Assembly (NCBI GenBank): GCA_021299615.1
Contig: JAJTHC010000045.1
Coordinates: forward strand, 1 to 7,705
Length of the DNA: 7,705 nucleotides
Direction: 5' to 3'
From: Vampirovibrionales bacterium
GTDB lineage: Bacteria; Cyanobacteriota; Vampirovibrionia; Vampirovibrionales; JAJTHC01
The position numbers and the translations under genes were made by a program. The notes beneath the pieces were generated by a model that worked only from the letters and a program-made list of their open reading frames with translations, made no database searches and was not told the origin of the DNA. Shown in pieces: positions 1 to 5,802 of the stretch; the stretch's first letter is position 1, and the number at the start of each line of letters is the position of its first letter.

Positions 1-672
1 ACGATTAGCGTCAATGGAGATGCGGTGGCTCGTAGTGCGAATACCTTGCGAGACCTTGGTGTTACAGGCAACAACACCGTAAGCTTGGATGTTTCTGGTG
101 TGAATGGGCTTTCCCCAACCGCCACCTTGTCGCCGAATACATGGTATTACCTGTACATGATCGACAGTGGTACCACCGTTTCAGGAGGTTACTTGTTGCA
201 TAATGCTCAAGGCGTGCAGACGTTTACCATTGCCACCGTGGTCTATCACGCTCGGCAATTGCCTTTGGCGATAAAGACAGACGGCAGTTCTAACCTCTTG
301 CCGTTTTTCGTTGAACACTGGAACGGACGTAACGCCTCAATCCGCTATGCCACCACCTTTAATGGTATAGGCACTCCCTCGTCGATGCAGACTTTAGTGG
401 GTTTGATTTCAGGTGGGACTTATGTCACCACGTCCTTATCGGCTTATGTACCCCCGACTTCTATCATTGCATCGCTATTTGTGACGGCTCGTGGGGGAGG
501 CGGAGGCTGGTGGAGGTTACCGTCCGCATCGAATGAGTTTAGCTGGGACTTGAACGGTGTAAGCTTTTCACGAGAGTTGATTGTGACCTTAAACAGTAGC
601 CAAGCCATTGATTTTAAAGTGAGTGTCAATGGTTTTGACGTCGCTGTGAGTGGTTTTAGATTTAGCGTTTAA
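1..672 (+). CDS. Phage tail-fibre-like protein, C-terminal part (5' end outside window)
   Basis: The frame is open from base 1. A GTG at position 25 could initiate, but the upstream codons (T-I-S-V-N-G-D-A) read as continuous protein, so this is most likely the C-terminal 223 residues of a longer gene. The protein is rich in Gly, Ser, Thr and Asn, with short beta-like segments and no long helices. It contains a stretch around LSPNTWYYLYMI followed by PLAIKTDGSSNLLPFF. This matches the general pattern 'W-Y-x-[LV]-Y ... P-x-[AG]-[IV]-x-T-D-x-S' common near the C-termini of phage tail fibres and related receptor-binding proteins. Near the end there is a run of five glycines followed by WWRLP. 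No signal peptide or membrane segment is visible. The link to tail fibres rests on composition and that loose pattern; a surface adhesin is the alternative. The stop lies 3 nt before a block of hairpins. Confidence 0.55.
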   Translation, partial: TISVNGDAVARSANTLRDLGVTGNNTVSLDVSGVNGLSPTATLSPNTWYYLYMIDSGTTVSGGYLLHNAQGVQTFTIATVVYHARQLPLAIKTDGSSNLLPFFVEHWNGRNASIRYATTFNGIGTPSSMQTLVGLISGGTYVTTSLSAYVPPTSIIASLFVTARGGGGGWWRLPSASNEFSWDLNGVSFSRELIVTLNSSQAIDFKVSVNGFDVAVSGFRFSV

Positions 673-675
673 ATA

Positions 676-916
676 TTTTGTCCCCTCTCCTAATTTTAGG
701 AGAGGGGAGAGAACGTCCAAAGGACGTTCGAGGGTGAGGTTAAACTCACAAACGAAGTCTAGGGTTTAACCGCCCCCTAACCTGTCGAAGCTAAAGCTTC
801 TCTTGGGAAAGAAAACCGTTGGTTTCCTCTCCCAACCTCTCCTTCCTAAAGGAGTAGATTCACTTCGTGAATGAGATAAGGTGTTTGCCCTCCTAAAATT
901 AGGAGGGGGGACAAAA
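676..916. repeat. Mosaic intergenic repeat of serial hairpins with terminal inverted repeats
   Basis: This block fills the gap between two genes. Its ends are inverted repeats (ttttgtcccc at 676-685, complemented at 907-916), and each end also forms its own hairpin: 682-693/696-707 (12 bp, 2-nt loop) and 888-896/899-907 (9 bp, 2-nt loop). Between them lie further hairpins: 711-718/722-729, 738-745/764-771, 787-792/795-800, 813-817/821-825, 839-844/849-854 and 858-863/867-872. Nearly the whole segment can fold as one cruciform or as a row of stem-loops. No reading frame of note runs through it. It looks like a dispersed intergenic repeat built from palindromic modules. A role in transcript processing, or in termination downstream of the tail-like gene, is possible but unproven, since no stem is followed by a clear T-run. 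Confidence 0.8.
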
Positions 917-967
917 CCACTACTGAATCATTGAAAATCATCGTAAAAAGAAAGGAAAGAAGACACC

Positions 968-1342
968 ATGACCCTTTACGCCGTAAGCGATTTACAAGCC
1001 AACACCTACAAAGGCTGGCGAATGATTGAAGAAGGTTGGGAAACCACGCCGAATGAAAGCGTCGTCACTAGCCTAGAAGGTTTGAGCGAATGGCAGGCAC
1101 CACCTCCGCCGAAGTCGGCTCAAGCGATTTTGCTAGAAATGCGTCAGCTCTATACAGGGCAAGCCTTGCCTGTGCAGTACGAATTTCGCCAAGCTCTCGT
1201 CGAAGTGCAGGCGGCAGCGGAAAGTGAGAACCTCCCCTTGATGCGGTACATCATTGAACAAATGGACTTCAGCCATGCGAAAACGATTACACCCACGCAA
1301 GGCGAAGGCTTTCGCACCTTGTTTTTAGAGTGTTTTGACTAG
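968..1342 (+). CDS. Small protein of unknown function, possibly tail-associated
   Basis: This is a 124-residue soluble protein preceded by a purine-rich ribosome-binding stretch (aaaggaaagaag, about 950-961). I do not recognise the family with confidence. The N-terminal half (residues 1-40) contains aromatic, turn-rich sequence with KGWRMIEEGWE. A proline run near residue 45 (APPPPKSAQ) acts as a linker. The C-terminal half (about 50-110) is predicted helical, with a pattern like LPVQYEFRQALVEVQAAAES followed by LPLMRYIIEQ. That helical pattern is loosely reminiscent of small tail-assembly proteins encoded after phage tail genes, and the position downstream of a tail-fibre-like gene fits. It is inference only. 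The gene ends 8 nt before a strong intrinsic terminator, so it is the last gene of its transcript. Confidence 0.75.
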   Translation: MTLYAVSDLQANTYKGWRMIEEGWETTPNESVVTSLEGLSEWQAPPPPKSAQAILLEMRQLYTGQALPVQYEFRQALVEVQAAAESENLPLMRYIIEQMDFSHAKTITPTQGEGFRTLFLECFD

Positions 1343-1350
1343 ATTCTCTC

Positions 1351-1382
1351 AAAGGGACAGATGAAGATCTGTCCCTTTTTTT
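1351..1382 (+). terminator. Rho-independent terminator
   Basis: A perfect 12-bp stem (1351-1362 with 1367-1378) encloses a GAAG tetraloop and runs into seven consecutive T residues (1376-1382). It lies directly after the stop of the small gene ending at 1342. The complementary strand lacks a comparable T-run, so it should work on the + strand only. It separates the tail-like genes from the phosphatase/ATPase/DUF4435/cdd group. Confidence 0.92.
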
Positions 1383-1608
1383 GTGTGAACATGTAGTGAT
1401 ATAGTATTTTGAGGATACAGAGAAATAGCGAAAATAATGTAAGTGGCGTATATTGATGATTGCGTGTATGCTTATAACCGTACCCGATTAAAATGTATCG
1501 ATTACAAAGCCCCCCTCGAACATCTTCATAATCATACGAAACCATACACCTAAGGGAGAGGGCTAGGGAGAGGGAAACATAAGCTTGGAAGGAAAGGAAT
1601 TTTTTTAA
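1383..1608. other. Intergenic spacer, AT-rich, with repeat remnants
   Basis: No convincing gene is seen in these 226 bases. A minus-strand frame across 1339-1545 has no coding character and runs into the terminator. The 12-mer atatagtatttt at 1399-1410 is identical to the outer end of the palindromic element at 4824. The promoter for the downstream phosphatase should lie here, but no -35/-10 pair stands out; TAAAAT at 1489-1494 is a possible -10 without a good -35. Confidence 0.5.
1550..1579. repeat. Degenerate fragment of the intergenic hairpin repeat
   Basis: The stretch ctaagggagagggctaggga and the bases after it resemble the reverse complement of about 823-853 inside the large hairpin block: both read roughly GAGAGG-TNGGGAGAGG-AAAC. 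It is a purine-rich fragment just upstream of the phosphatase gene. It could be a decayed copy of one module of that repeat, though simple purine-rich composition may account for part of the match. Confidence 0.4.
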
Positions 1609-2097
1609 ATGATTAAAGTCTTGATGATTTGCATGGGCAACATTTGCCGATCACCCCTAGCCCACGGCGTTTTTGAATACATCGTAAAAGACGCTGGACT
1701 TGCCGACAAAATCCACGTCGATTCAGCTGGCACGCATTACTATCACGTCGGATGCCTCCCCGATGAGCGTTCGATCGACAAAGCCGCTCAATACGGCATC
1801 GACATCACCACGCAACGTGCGAGACAGCTCACCGCCGAAGACTTCACCGAATTCGACTACTTGCTGGTGATGGACAAGCGTAACTTGCGGGATGCATCGC
1901 TGATTGCTCCCACACCTGAACTGGCGAAGAAGTTGACCTTGTTCTTGGATTATAGCTTAGGCGATTTCAGCGAAATCGAGGTGCCTGATCCCTATTATGG
2001 GGGCATCGATGGGTTTGAGCATGTGTATCAGTTGGTGCAGATTTCCAGCATGGGCTTTTTAAAGCATCTCAAAGAAGACGCTAGGATTTCATGTTAG
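1609..2097 (+). CDS. Low-molecular-weight protein-tyrosine phosphatase
   Basis: This cytoplasmic phosphatase hydrolyses phosphotyrosine (or related phosphoesters) through a cysteinyl-phosphate intermediate. The 162-residue protein carries the N-terminal P-loop CMGNICRSP, that is C-x5-R-S, with nucleophile Cys8 and Arg14. It also has the family's SAGTHYYHVGCLPDERS segment (about 40-56) and the general-acid loop DPYYGG with Asp127. The length is typical of the family (150-165). ATG 1609 follows a purine-rich site (aaggaaagga, 1589-1598), and the catalytic loop lies at the expected distance from this start. In other bacteria such enzymes often pair with tyrosine kinases of capsule loci; no kinase or polysaccharide gene is visible here, so the substrate is unknown. 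The stop is only 36 nt before the ATPase start, so the two may be co-transcribed. An arsenate-reductase role is less likely, because the C-terminal redox-cysteine region is not evident. Confidence 0.95.
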   Translation: MIKVLMICMGNICRSPLAHGVFEYIVKDAGLADKIHVDSAGTHYYHVGCLPDERSIDKAAQYGIDITTQRARQLTAEDFTEFDYLLVMDKRNLRDASLIAPTPELAKKLTLFLDYSLGDFSEIEVPDPYYGGIDGFEHVYQLVQISSMGFLKHLKEDARISC

Positions 2098-2120
2098 AAT
2101 AAAAGCACTTCTACAATGAA

Positions 2121-2126
2121 AAAGGA
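2121..2126 (+). promoter_or_regulatory. Ribosome-binding site deciding the ATPase start
   Basis: AAAGGA sits 7 nt upstream of ATG 2134. The alternative in-frame ATG at 2116 has no purine-rich site before it, so 2134 is preferred, shortening the protein by six residues. Confidence 0.65.
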
Positions 2127-2133
2127 TTTTAAG

Positions 2134-3558
2134 ATGACTCTAAATACAGGTAACATTCAAATAAGCGAATTTTCGATTTTAGGCTTGCATGGCAATAAGA
2201 ACATTCGCCTGAAATTTGATGACAACACGCTTATTTTAGTGGGTGAAAACGGCACGCACAAAACCACGATTTTAACCTTGTTTTACAGCTTCCTTGCAGG
2301 AGATGTAGAGGGGCTAGCTAAATATGAGTTTGATTCGTTGGAAATGGTTATCAATGGGAAATCATACAAGTGTAACTCACAGGACGTTCGAAACTTAATG
2401 TTAAGTATTGAAGATTTTGACTCCTTAGGCCTCTCTTTATCGATGCTCCCTCTCTCTTTGAGACAATCACTTAAAGAAGGGAAAAAGATTCCTATTTCTT
2501 TAGAGGCATTGCAAGCATTACTTATGGAAGAGGGAGCTCCTCCTCGTTATATAGGTAGACTTCAAAATAGATATAGCCACCTAAAGACAAACAAGCTACT
2601 TTCTGATACATTTGATATACGAACTGCTTTTAAAGAACATCCCTATCATTTTTTATATTTACCGACTTATCGTCGTATTGAAGAAGAATTGCAAAACATT
2701 CTTCAGAGAAGTAGGTACTCAGATGAAAGACGTAGGGATCGGTATGATGATCTTGTTTGGGACGATGAACAGCGTACTTTATTTGATACGGAAGATTCTT
2801 TAGTTTGTCAAAAACTGGTCGCTTTTGGCATGAAAGACATTCAAAAACTTTGGGATGATAAGCTAAAAGAACTCAAAGAACAGGCAACGCAAGGTGTTAA
2901 GGCACTTGATAAAGGCTATGTTGAAGATTTACTACTGAATAAACATGATGCAATGGATCAAAATGTGTTAAAAGATTTAGATGAAACCCATAAACAAAGA
3001 GTCCTTGACAGAATTAAGCAAGAAGAAACACTTTCCACTGCCTTACAACAAGAGTTAGAAAAGTTACTTTCAGGTGAAACAAATAATAAACAAGTTATTT
3101 ATTTTTTTAAAAAACGATACGAGTTATATGTAAAATTATTTGAATATGAAGAATCTTTAAAAGCCTTATGCACGGCGTGTAATCGCTATTTGCACAGCAA
3201 TGAAATTGTCTTTGATCCCACAAAGCTCGATGTTTACATTCGTAACCGTAAAACATCCGAAAATGCCCCCGAACAGCGGATCAAGCTTTCTCAGTTGTCT
3301 TCAGGCGAAAAGCAGTTGGTGTCTTTGTTTACGCACTTGTACCTCGCTGAAGGCAAGCAGTATTTTGTGATTATCGACGAACCCGAAATATCACTTTCCG
3401 TGGAATGGCAAAAAACCTTTTTGCAAGATATTAGAAATGGTACCTTCTGTTCAGGGTTATTTGTCGCCACACATTCCCCCTTTATGTTTGCCAATGACGA
3501 ACTAAGACCCTACGCCCACGGTGTAGGGGAGTTCTTGGAAGTGGTAGAGGAAAAATAA
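2134..3558 (+). CDS. ariA: PARIS-type defence ATPase AriA
   Basis: This 474-residue ABC-type ATPase belongs to the class fused to or paired with TOPRIM effectors. Visible motifs are the P-loop GENGTHKTT (37-45, Lys43), the ABC signature LSSGEKQ (388-394), Walker B YFVIIDEP (410-417, catalytic Glu416) and the switch histidine in THSP (His447). Between P-loop and signature lies a long, charged, helical insert (about 190-345), likely a coiled-coil or sensor region. There are no membrane segments. The gene is followed 5 nt later by a DUF4435 gene. That order and these sizes match PARIS, in which AriA forms an ATP-dependent assembly holding AriB inactive until a phage anti-restriction trigger such as Ocr is sensed. 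Oddities are His42 in place of the usual P-loop Gly, and an AT-rich centre (3061-3120 is 20% G+C) against a host-like end (3301-3360 is 50%). An OLD or Gabija ATPase is less likely, since no TOPRIM is fused and no UvrD helicase follows. An initiation at 2116 is possible. Confidence 0.85.
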   Translation: MTLNTGNIQISEFSILGLHGNKNIRLKFDDNTLILVGENGTHKTTILTLFYSFLAGDVEGLAKYEFDSLEMVINGKSYKCNSQDVRNLMLSIEDFDSLGLSLSMLPLSLRQSLKEGKKIPISLEALQALLMEEGAPPRYIGRLQNRYSHLKTNKLLSDTFDIRTAFKEHPYHFLYLPTYRRIEEELQNILQRSRYSDERRRDRYDDLVWDDEQRTLFDTEDSLVCQKLVAFGMKDIQKLWDDKLKELKEQATQGVKALDKGYVEDLLLNKHDAMDQNVLKDLDETHKQRVLDRIKQEETLSTALQQELEKLLSGETNNKQVIYFFKKRYELYVKLFEYEESLKALCTACNRYLHSNEIVFDPTKLDVYIRNRKTSENAPEQRIKLSQLSSGEKQLVSLFTHLYLAEGKQYFVIIDEPEISLSVEWQKTFLQDIRNGTFCSGLFVATHSPFMFANDELRPYAHGVGEFLEVVEEK

Positions 3559-3563
3559 GCTTC

Positions 3564-4388
3564 ATGACAACACAACTTTCCCCTGCCGATTTAGAAGCGG
3601 ATATAACAAACAGTCCCGATGATGTTTATTTACTGCTTTTACATAAATTAGAAAATACTGAAAAAGAGTTTTATATTTTTTGTGTCGAAGGTGTCGATGA
3701 TAAACCTTTTTACTCATCCTACTTTAACCGTTCCTATAGCCAAAAGAAATGGGAACTCCTTGATTGTGAGGGGAGAAAGAAAGTAGAACAATTGTTCAAT
3801 TTGCTTAAAAATGAATCTGATTTTGAGACCCGTTTTCGATCCGTTTTATTTTTTGTGGATAAAGACTTAAATCCACCACCTTCACATGAACGTTTATTTG
3901 TCACGTGTGGTTATTCGTTTGAAAACTATTTATGTGATATACAAACGGTGTATCAAGTTTTGCAACTATATCATCTGAACCCAACACCGACTCGTCATGA
4001 GGTCCAAAAAAAATATAAGGCACAACTAGAACTATTTTGTAATGAATACTTTCGTATTATGGCGTTTGTGAAAGAAACCTCGAAACACAACTCTTCTGAA
4101 CCATGGGTAGAAAAGTACAAACCCGAAAAGTGTTTTGAACGTAATTGGAGTCGTAAAGCAAATGCACTTCAGGAATTAAGTGTAATAGATGACAAAAACC
4201 TAAATACAGAAGGCTATTCCCCTTACCATATACGTGGTAAATACGTTTTAACTTTTTTAACTTGGTTTATTGAGTTATATATTAGTTCAGCTAATAAGCT
4301 TTTTATTACTAAGGATCTTATTTCTCATGTGCCATCCATTCAAGCCCTAGATGATTACTTCAAACGTCACATCAAGGAGGCAAGCTAG
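3564..4388 (+). CDS. ariB: PARIS-type effector AriB (DUF4435, TOPRIM-like nuclease)
   Basis: This 274-residue protein has the DUF4435/TOPRIM signature. A beta strand leads into FCVEGVDDKPFY with Glu42, then CEGRKKVEQL (68-77) fits the alpha/beta fold, then FFVDKD with Asp99 and Asp101 supplies the second acidic pair. YSFENYL (117-123) is the aromatic/Glu-Asn-Tyr block typical of DUF4435. In characterised PARIS, AriB is the toxic subunit: once freed from AriA it cleaves host tRNA (tRNA-Lys in E. coli) and stops translation. The acidic residues expected for metal-dependent cleavage are present here, so it looks intact. The start lies 5 nt after the ATPase stop, with aggaa (about 3548-3552) as ribosome-binding site, implying coupled expression. 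The body is AT-rich (4141-4200 is 35% G+C). The tRNA target in this host is unknown. The C-terminal 150 residues have no motif I recognise. Confidence 0.85.
   Translation: MTTQLSPADLEADITNSPDDVYLLLLHKLENTEKEFYIFCVEGVDDKPFYSSYFNRSYSQKKWELLDCEGRKKVEQLFNLLKNESDFETRFRSVLFFVDKDLNPPPSHERLFVTCGYSFENYLCDIQTVYQVLQLYHLNPTPTRHEVQKKYKAQLELFCNEYFRIMAFVKETSKHNSSEPWVEKYKPEKCFERNWSRKANALQELSVIDDKNLNTEGYSPYHIRGKYVLTFLTWFIELYISSANKLFITKDLISHVPSIQALDDYFKRHIKEAS
4374..4380 (+). promoter_or_regulatory. Strong ribosome-binding site for cdd inside the ariB 3' end
   Basis: AAGGAGG lies 8 nt before ATG 4389 and overlaps the last codons of ariB. The ariB stop TAG (4386-4388) abuts the cdd ATG, so ribosomes finishing ariB are positioned to start cdd. 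Confidence 0.85.
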
Positions 4389-4796
4389 ATGCTAAGCCCC
4401 ACCCAAGCGGAAGCCTTGTTTGAAGAAGCCCAAAAAGCAAGCGAGTCATCTTACTCACCCTACAGCCAATTCCCTGTCGGAGCAGCCCTGCTCCTTACTT
4501 CAGGAGACATCATCCACGGATGCAACGTCGAAAACGCCAGCTTCGGACTAACGATTTGTGCGGAACGTTCTGCCTTAGTGAGCTGGATTTCACAAGCCAA
4601 GCAAGCGGATGCCATTGTGGCGATCGCTGTGTATGGAGCCAACACCAAGTATCACCACATTACGCCTTGTGGAGCGTGTCGACAGTCGTTGGTCGAGTTT
4701 TGTGGGGACGACACGGTGCTAGTCTTTCGTGATGCGTTTGGCGAACTCACGCAAAAGCCTGTGACGGCATTCTTGCCTGATCGCTTTGAGCTGTAG
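4389..4796 (+). CDS. cdd: Cytidine deaminase
   Basis: This zinc enzyme of pyrimidine salvage converts cytidine and deoxycytidine to uridine and deoxyuridine in the cytoplasm. The 135-residue length is that of the small homotetrameric class. It has YSPYSQFPVGAAL (22-34), the substrate region GCNVENASFGLTICAER (44-60) with zinc ligand Cys57 and catalytic Glu59, and TPCGACRQ (92-99) with zinc ligands Cys94 and Cys97. All key residues are present. G+C (about 52% in 4501-4560) is clearly higher than in the preceding ariB, so cdd looks native while the defence pair looks acquired. The start codon directly follows the ariB stop and is served by a strong AAGGAGG. No transcription terminator is obvious after the stop; a palindromic repeat begins 28 nt later. 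Confidence 0.96.
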   Translation: MLSPTQAEALFEEAQKASESSYSPYSQFPVGAALLLTSGDIIHGCNVENASFGLTICAERSALVSWISQAKQADAIVAIAVYGANTKYHHITPCGACRQSLVEFCGDDTVLVFRDAFGELTQKPVTAFLPDRFEL

Positions 4797-4823
4797 ACGG
4801 TTCTGTGAATTATTTTTCTTCTT

Positions 4824-4979
4824 ATATAGTATTTTAAATAATTTCCCCTACAGTGCTTATACTTTGTCGCTACGATTATTTTGTTCAGTCATGTAGGTCT
4901 ATCTTCACTTCTTCACAAAATAATCTAGGCTCCTAGAATAGCCTAAGTACAGAAAACTCTAAACTTGGCTATACTATAT
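4824..4979. repeat. Palindromic MITE-like element, left copy (inverted)
   Basis: Positions 4824-4963 match the reverse complement of 5811-5950 without gaps, with about 129 of 140 bases identical by eye. The element is itself bounded by short inverted ends (atatagtatt at 4824 and tatactatat at 4970-4979). It contains, inverted, the 70-nt core shared with two downstream copies (here 4864-4933), bounded by ttgtcgctac and tctaggctcc. It occupies most of the gap between cdd and the DUF5069 gene and has no coding potential. No clear target-site duplication is seen beyond possible TA dinucleotides. Confidence 0.85.
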
Positions 4980-5076
4980 CGAACACTATAAAATCTTAAG
5001 CCTTCCTAAAATTATTTCCCAAAAATGAAAGTCTTATGTTATCTTTAATAAAGAAGGCATTTTATCAGCTATATAA

Positions 5077-5083
5077 AAAAGGA
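5077..5083 (+). promoter_or_regulatory. Ribosome-binding site choosing the DUF5069 start
   Basis: AAAAGGA lies 9 nt before ATG 5093. The longer in-frame ATG at 5036 has only a weak GAAAG upstream and would add a 19-residue Lys-rich extension not expected for the family. ATG 5096 follows immediately and is a further alternative. Confidence 0.6.
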
Positions 5084-5092
5084 ATCCACTCC

Positions 5093-5581
5093 ATGATGAG
5101 TACTGCTACCCAAGACTTAAACAAAGTCAAATCCCTTGCCAAAGATTTAGGCAGAGAAACCCCGAGAAGCCCTTATTCCAGCGAAATTGCAGGGATTATT
5201 TTGCTCGCTCGTGTGGTGGACAAATGCCGTTCGCAATTGGTCGGACTCATCCCCAACAAGGATATTTACGAGTATGGGGCTCCTGCAGATCGAAGCCTGT
5301 TCAAACAGTTTGCCCTTGATGCACAATCCCTTGAAGCATTTATCGCCACAGGTGCCAGCGATGCCGAAATTGGCGATTGGGTGCTGGCAAATGGTGAAAA
5401 AACGGATGCGGAATCCATTGCCATATTTAATAACGGCTGGAAGTCCAAGCGTTTGGCGGATTTGGCACCTGCGTCTCAAGCCCATATTGAAAAATTGCTC
5501 AAGCAAGCGAATATCCCTGAAAAGACGGATCGTTTGCGTTATTTGATCGATGTCCTTGATGCCAAAGACGGTCGTTTTTAG
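5093..5581 (+). CDS. DUF5069 domain protein
   Basis: This 162-residue soluble protein of unknown function matches the DUF5069 pattern. It has an N-terminal 'LAKDLGRETPRSPYSSEIAG' block, then LARVVDKCRSQLVG, where members carry [LP]-R-x-x-D-K-x-R, then a PADRSLFKQFALDAQSLEAF segment. A helix follows with ASDAEIGDWVLANG, and the C-terminal helices contain RLRYLIDVLDAKDGR. There are no catalytic motifs, signal peptide or membrane segment. An upstream ATG at 5036 would extend the protein by 19 residues (MLSLIKKAFYQLYKKGIHS), but the ribosome-binding site supports 5093. The gene stands alone between two inverted copies of a palindromic repeat. Its promoter must therefore lie in or just after the left copy, and TATACT at 4970-4975 is a possible -10. 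Codon choice and G+C look like the native genes rather than the AT-rich defence pair. Confidence 0.88.
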   Translation: MMSTATQDLNKVKSLAKDLGRETPRSPYSSEIAGIILLARVVDKCRSQLVGLIPNKDIYEYGAPADRSLFKQFALDAQSLEAFIATGASDAEIGDWVLANGEKTDAESIAIFNNGWKSKRLADLAPASQAHIEKLLKQANIPEKTDRLRYLIDVLDAKDGRF

Positions 5582-5586
5582 GTTAT

Positions 5587-5610
5587 AAAATGTTCTTTAA
5601 AACACTATAC
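5587..5610. repeat. Truncated end of the palindromic element
   Basis: Just after the DUF5069 stop, ctttaaaacactatac at 5595-5610 is the exact reverse complement of 5800-5815, the inner end of the right-hand element; the match continues loosely back to 5587. It may be a remnant of another copy, or one arm of a hairpin enclosing the nested element. It could also act as the 3' stem of the DUF5069 transcript. Confidence 0.65.
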
Positions 5611-5656
5611 TAAGATTCCTTGTTTTGGACTTTCTAATTCCTTTTAACGCTGGTGA

Positions 5657-5802
5657 TACCATTTAAACGATTGAATAGCGTATAGGTGGATTCTAGGAGC
5701 CTAGACTCGCAGATGGACGAGGTGTACAGAGACGACCATAAGCACATCGAGAATCGTAGCGACAACGAAGACGCCAGACGCTATTTAATCGTTTAAATGG
5801 TA
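5657..5802. repeat. Nested palindromic element with its own 25-bp inverted ends
   Basis: The arms 5657-5681 and 5778-5802 pair in 24 of 25 positions and enclose 96 nt. Inside is a 70-nt core (5696-5765) that starts with ggagcctaga and ends with aatcgtagcgacaa, the same two ends as the cores at 5841-5910 and, inverted, 4864-4933. The middle of the core has diverged. The sixteen bases at 5690-5705 are the exact reverse complement of 4924-4939. It has no coding potential. The arm sequence (taccatttaaacg) differs from, but resembles, the ends of the flanking copies. Confidence 0.8.

Noticed and set aside
682..707. Perfect 12-bp hairpin after the tail-like gene as a terminator
   Set aside because: No T-run follows the stem on either strand; it is better explained as the end module of the hairpin block.
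1339..1545. Minus-strand open frame of 68 codons
   Set aside because: It runs into the terminator, has repetitive hydrophobic and basic content without a recognisable family, and overlaps repeat remnants; no ribosome-binding site was seen.
2134..4388. OLD nuclease or Gabija reading of the ATPase pair
   Set aside because: No TOPRIM domain is fused to the ATPase and the neighbour is DUF4435 rather than a UvrD-type helicase.
4389..4796. cdd as a third, nucleotide-depleting component of the defence system
   Set aside because: It has every feature of ordinary salvage cytidine deaminase and host-like composition; adjacency alone is not enough.
5147..5546. Overlapping 119-codon frames on both strands inside the DUF5069 gene
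   Set aside because: Both lie within a recognisable DUF5069 coding frame and show no family features of their own.
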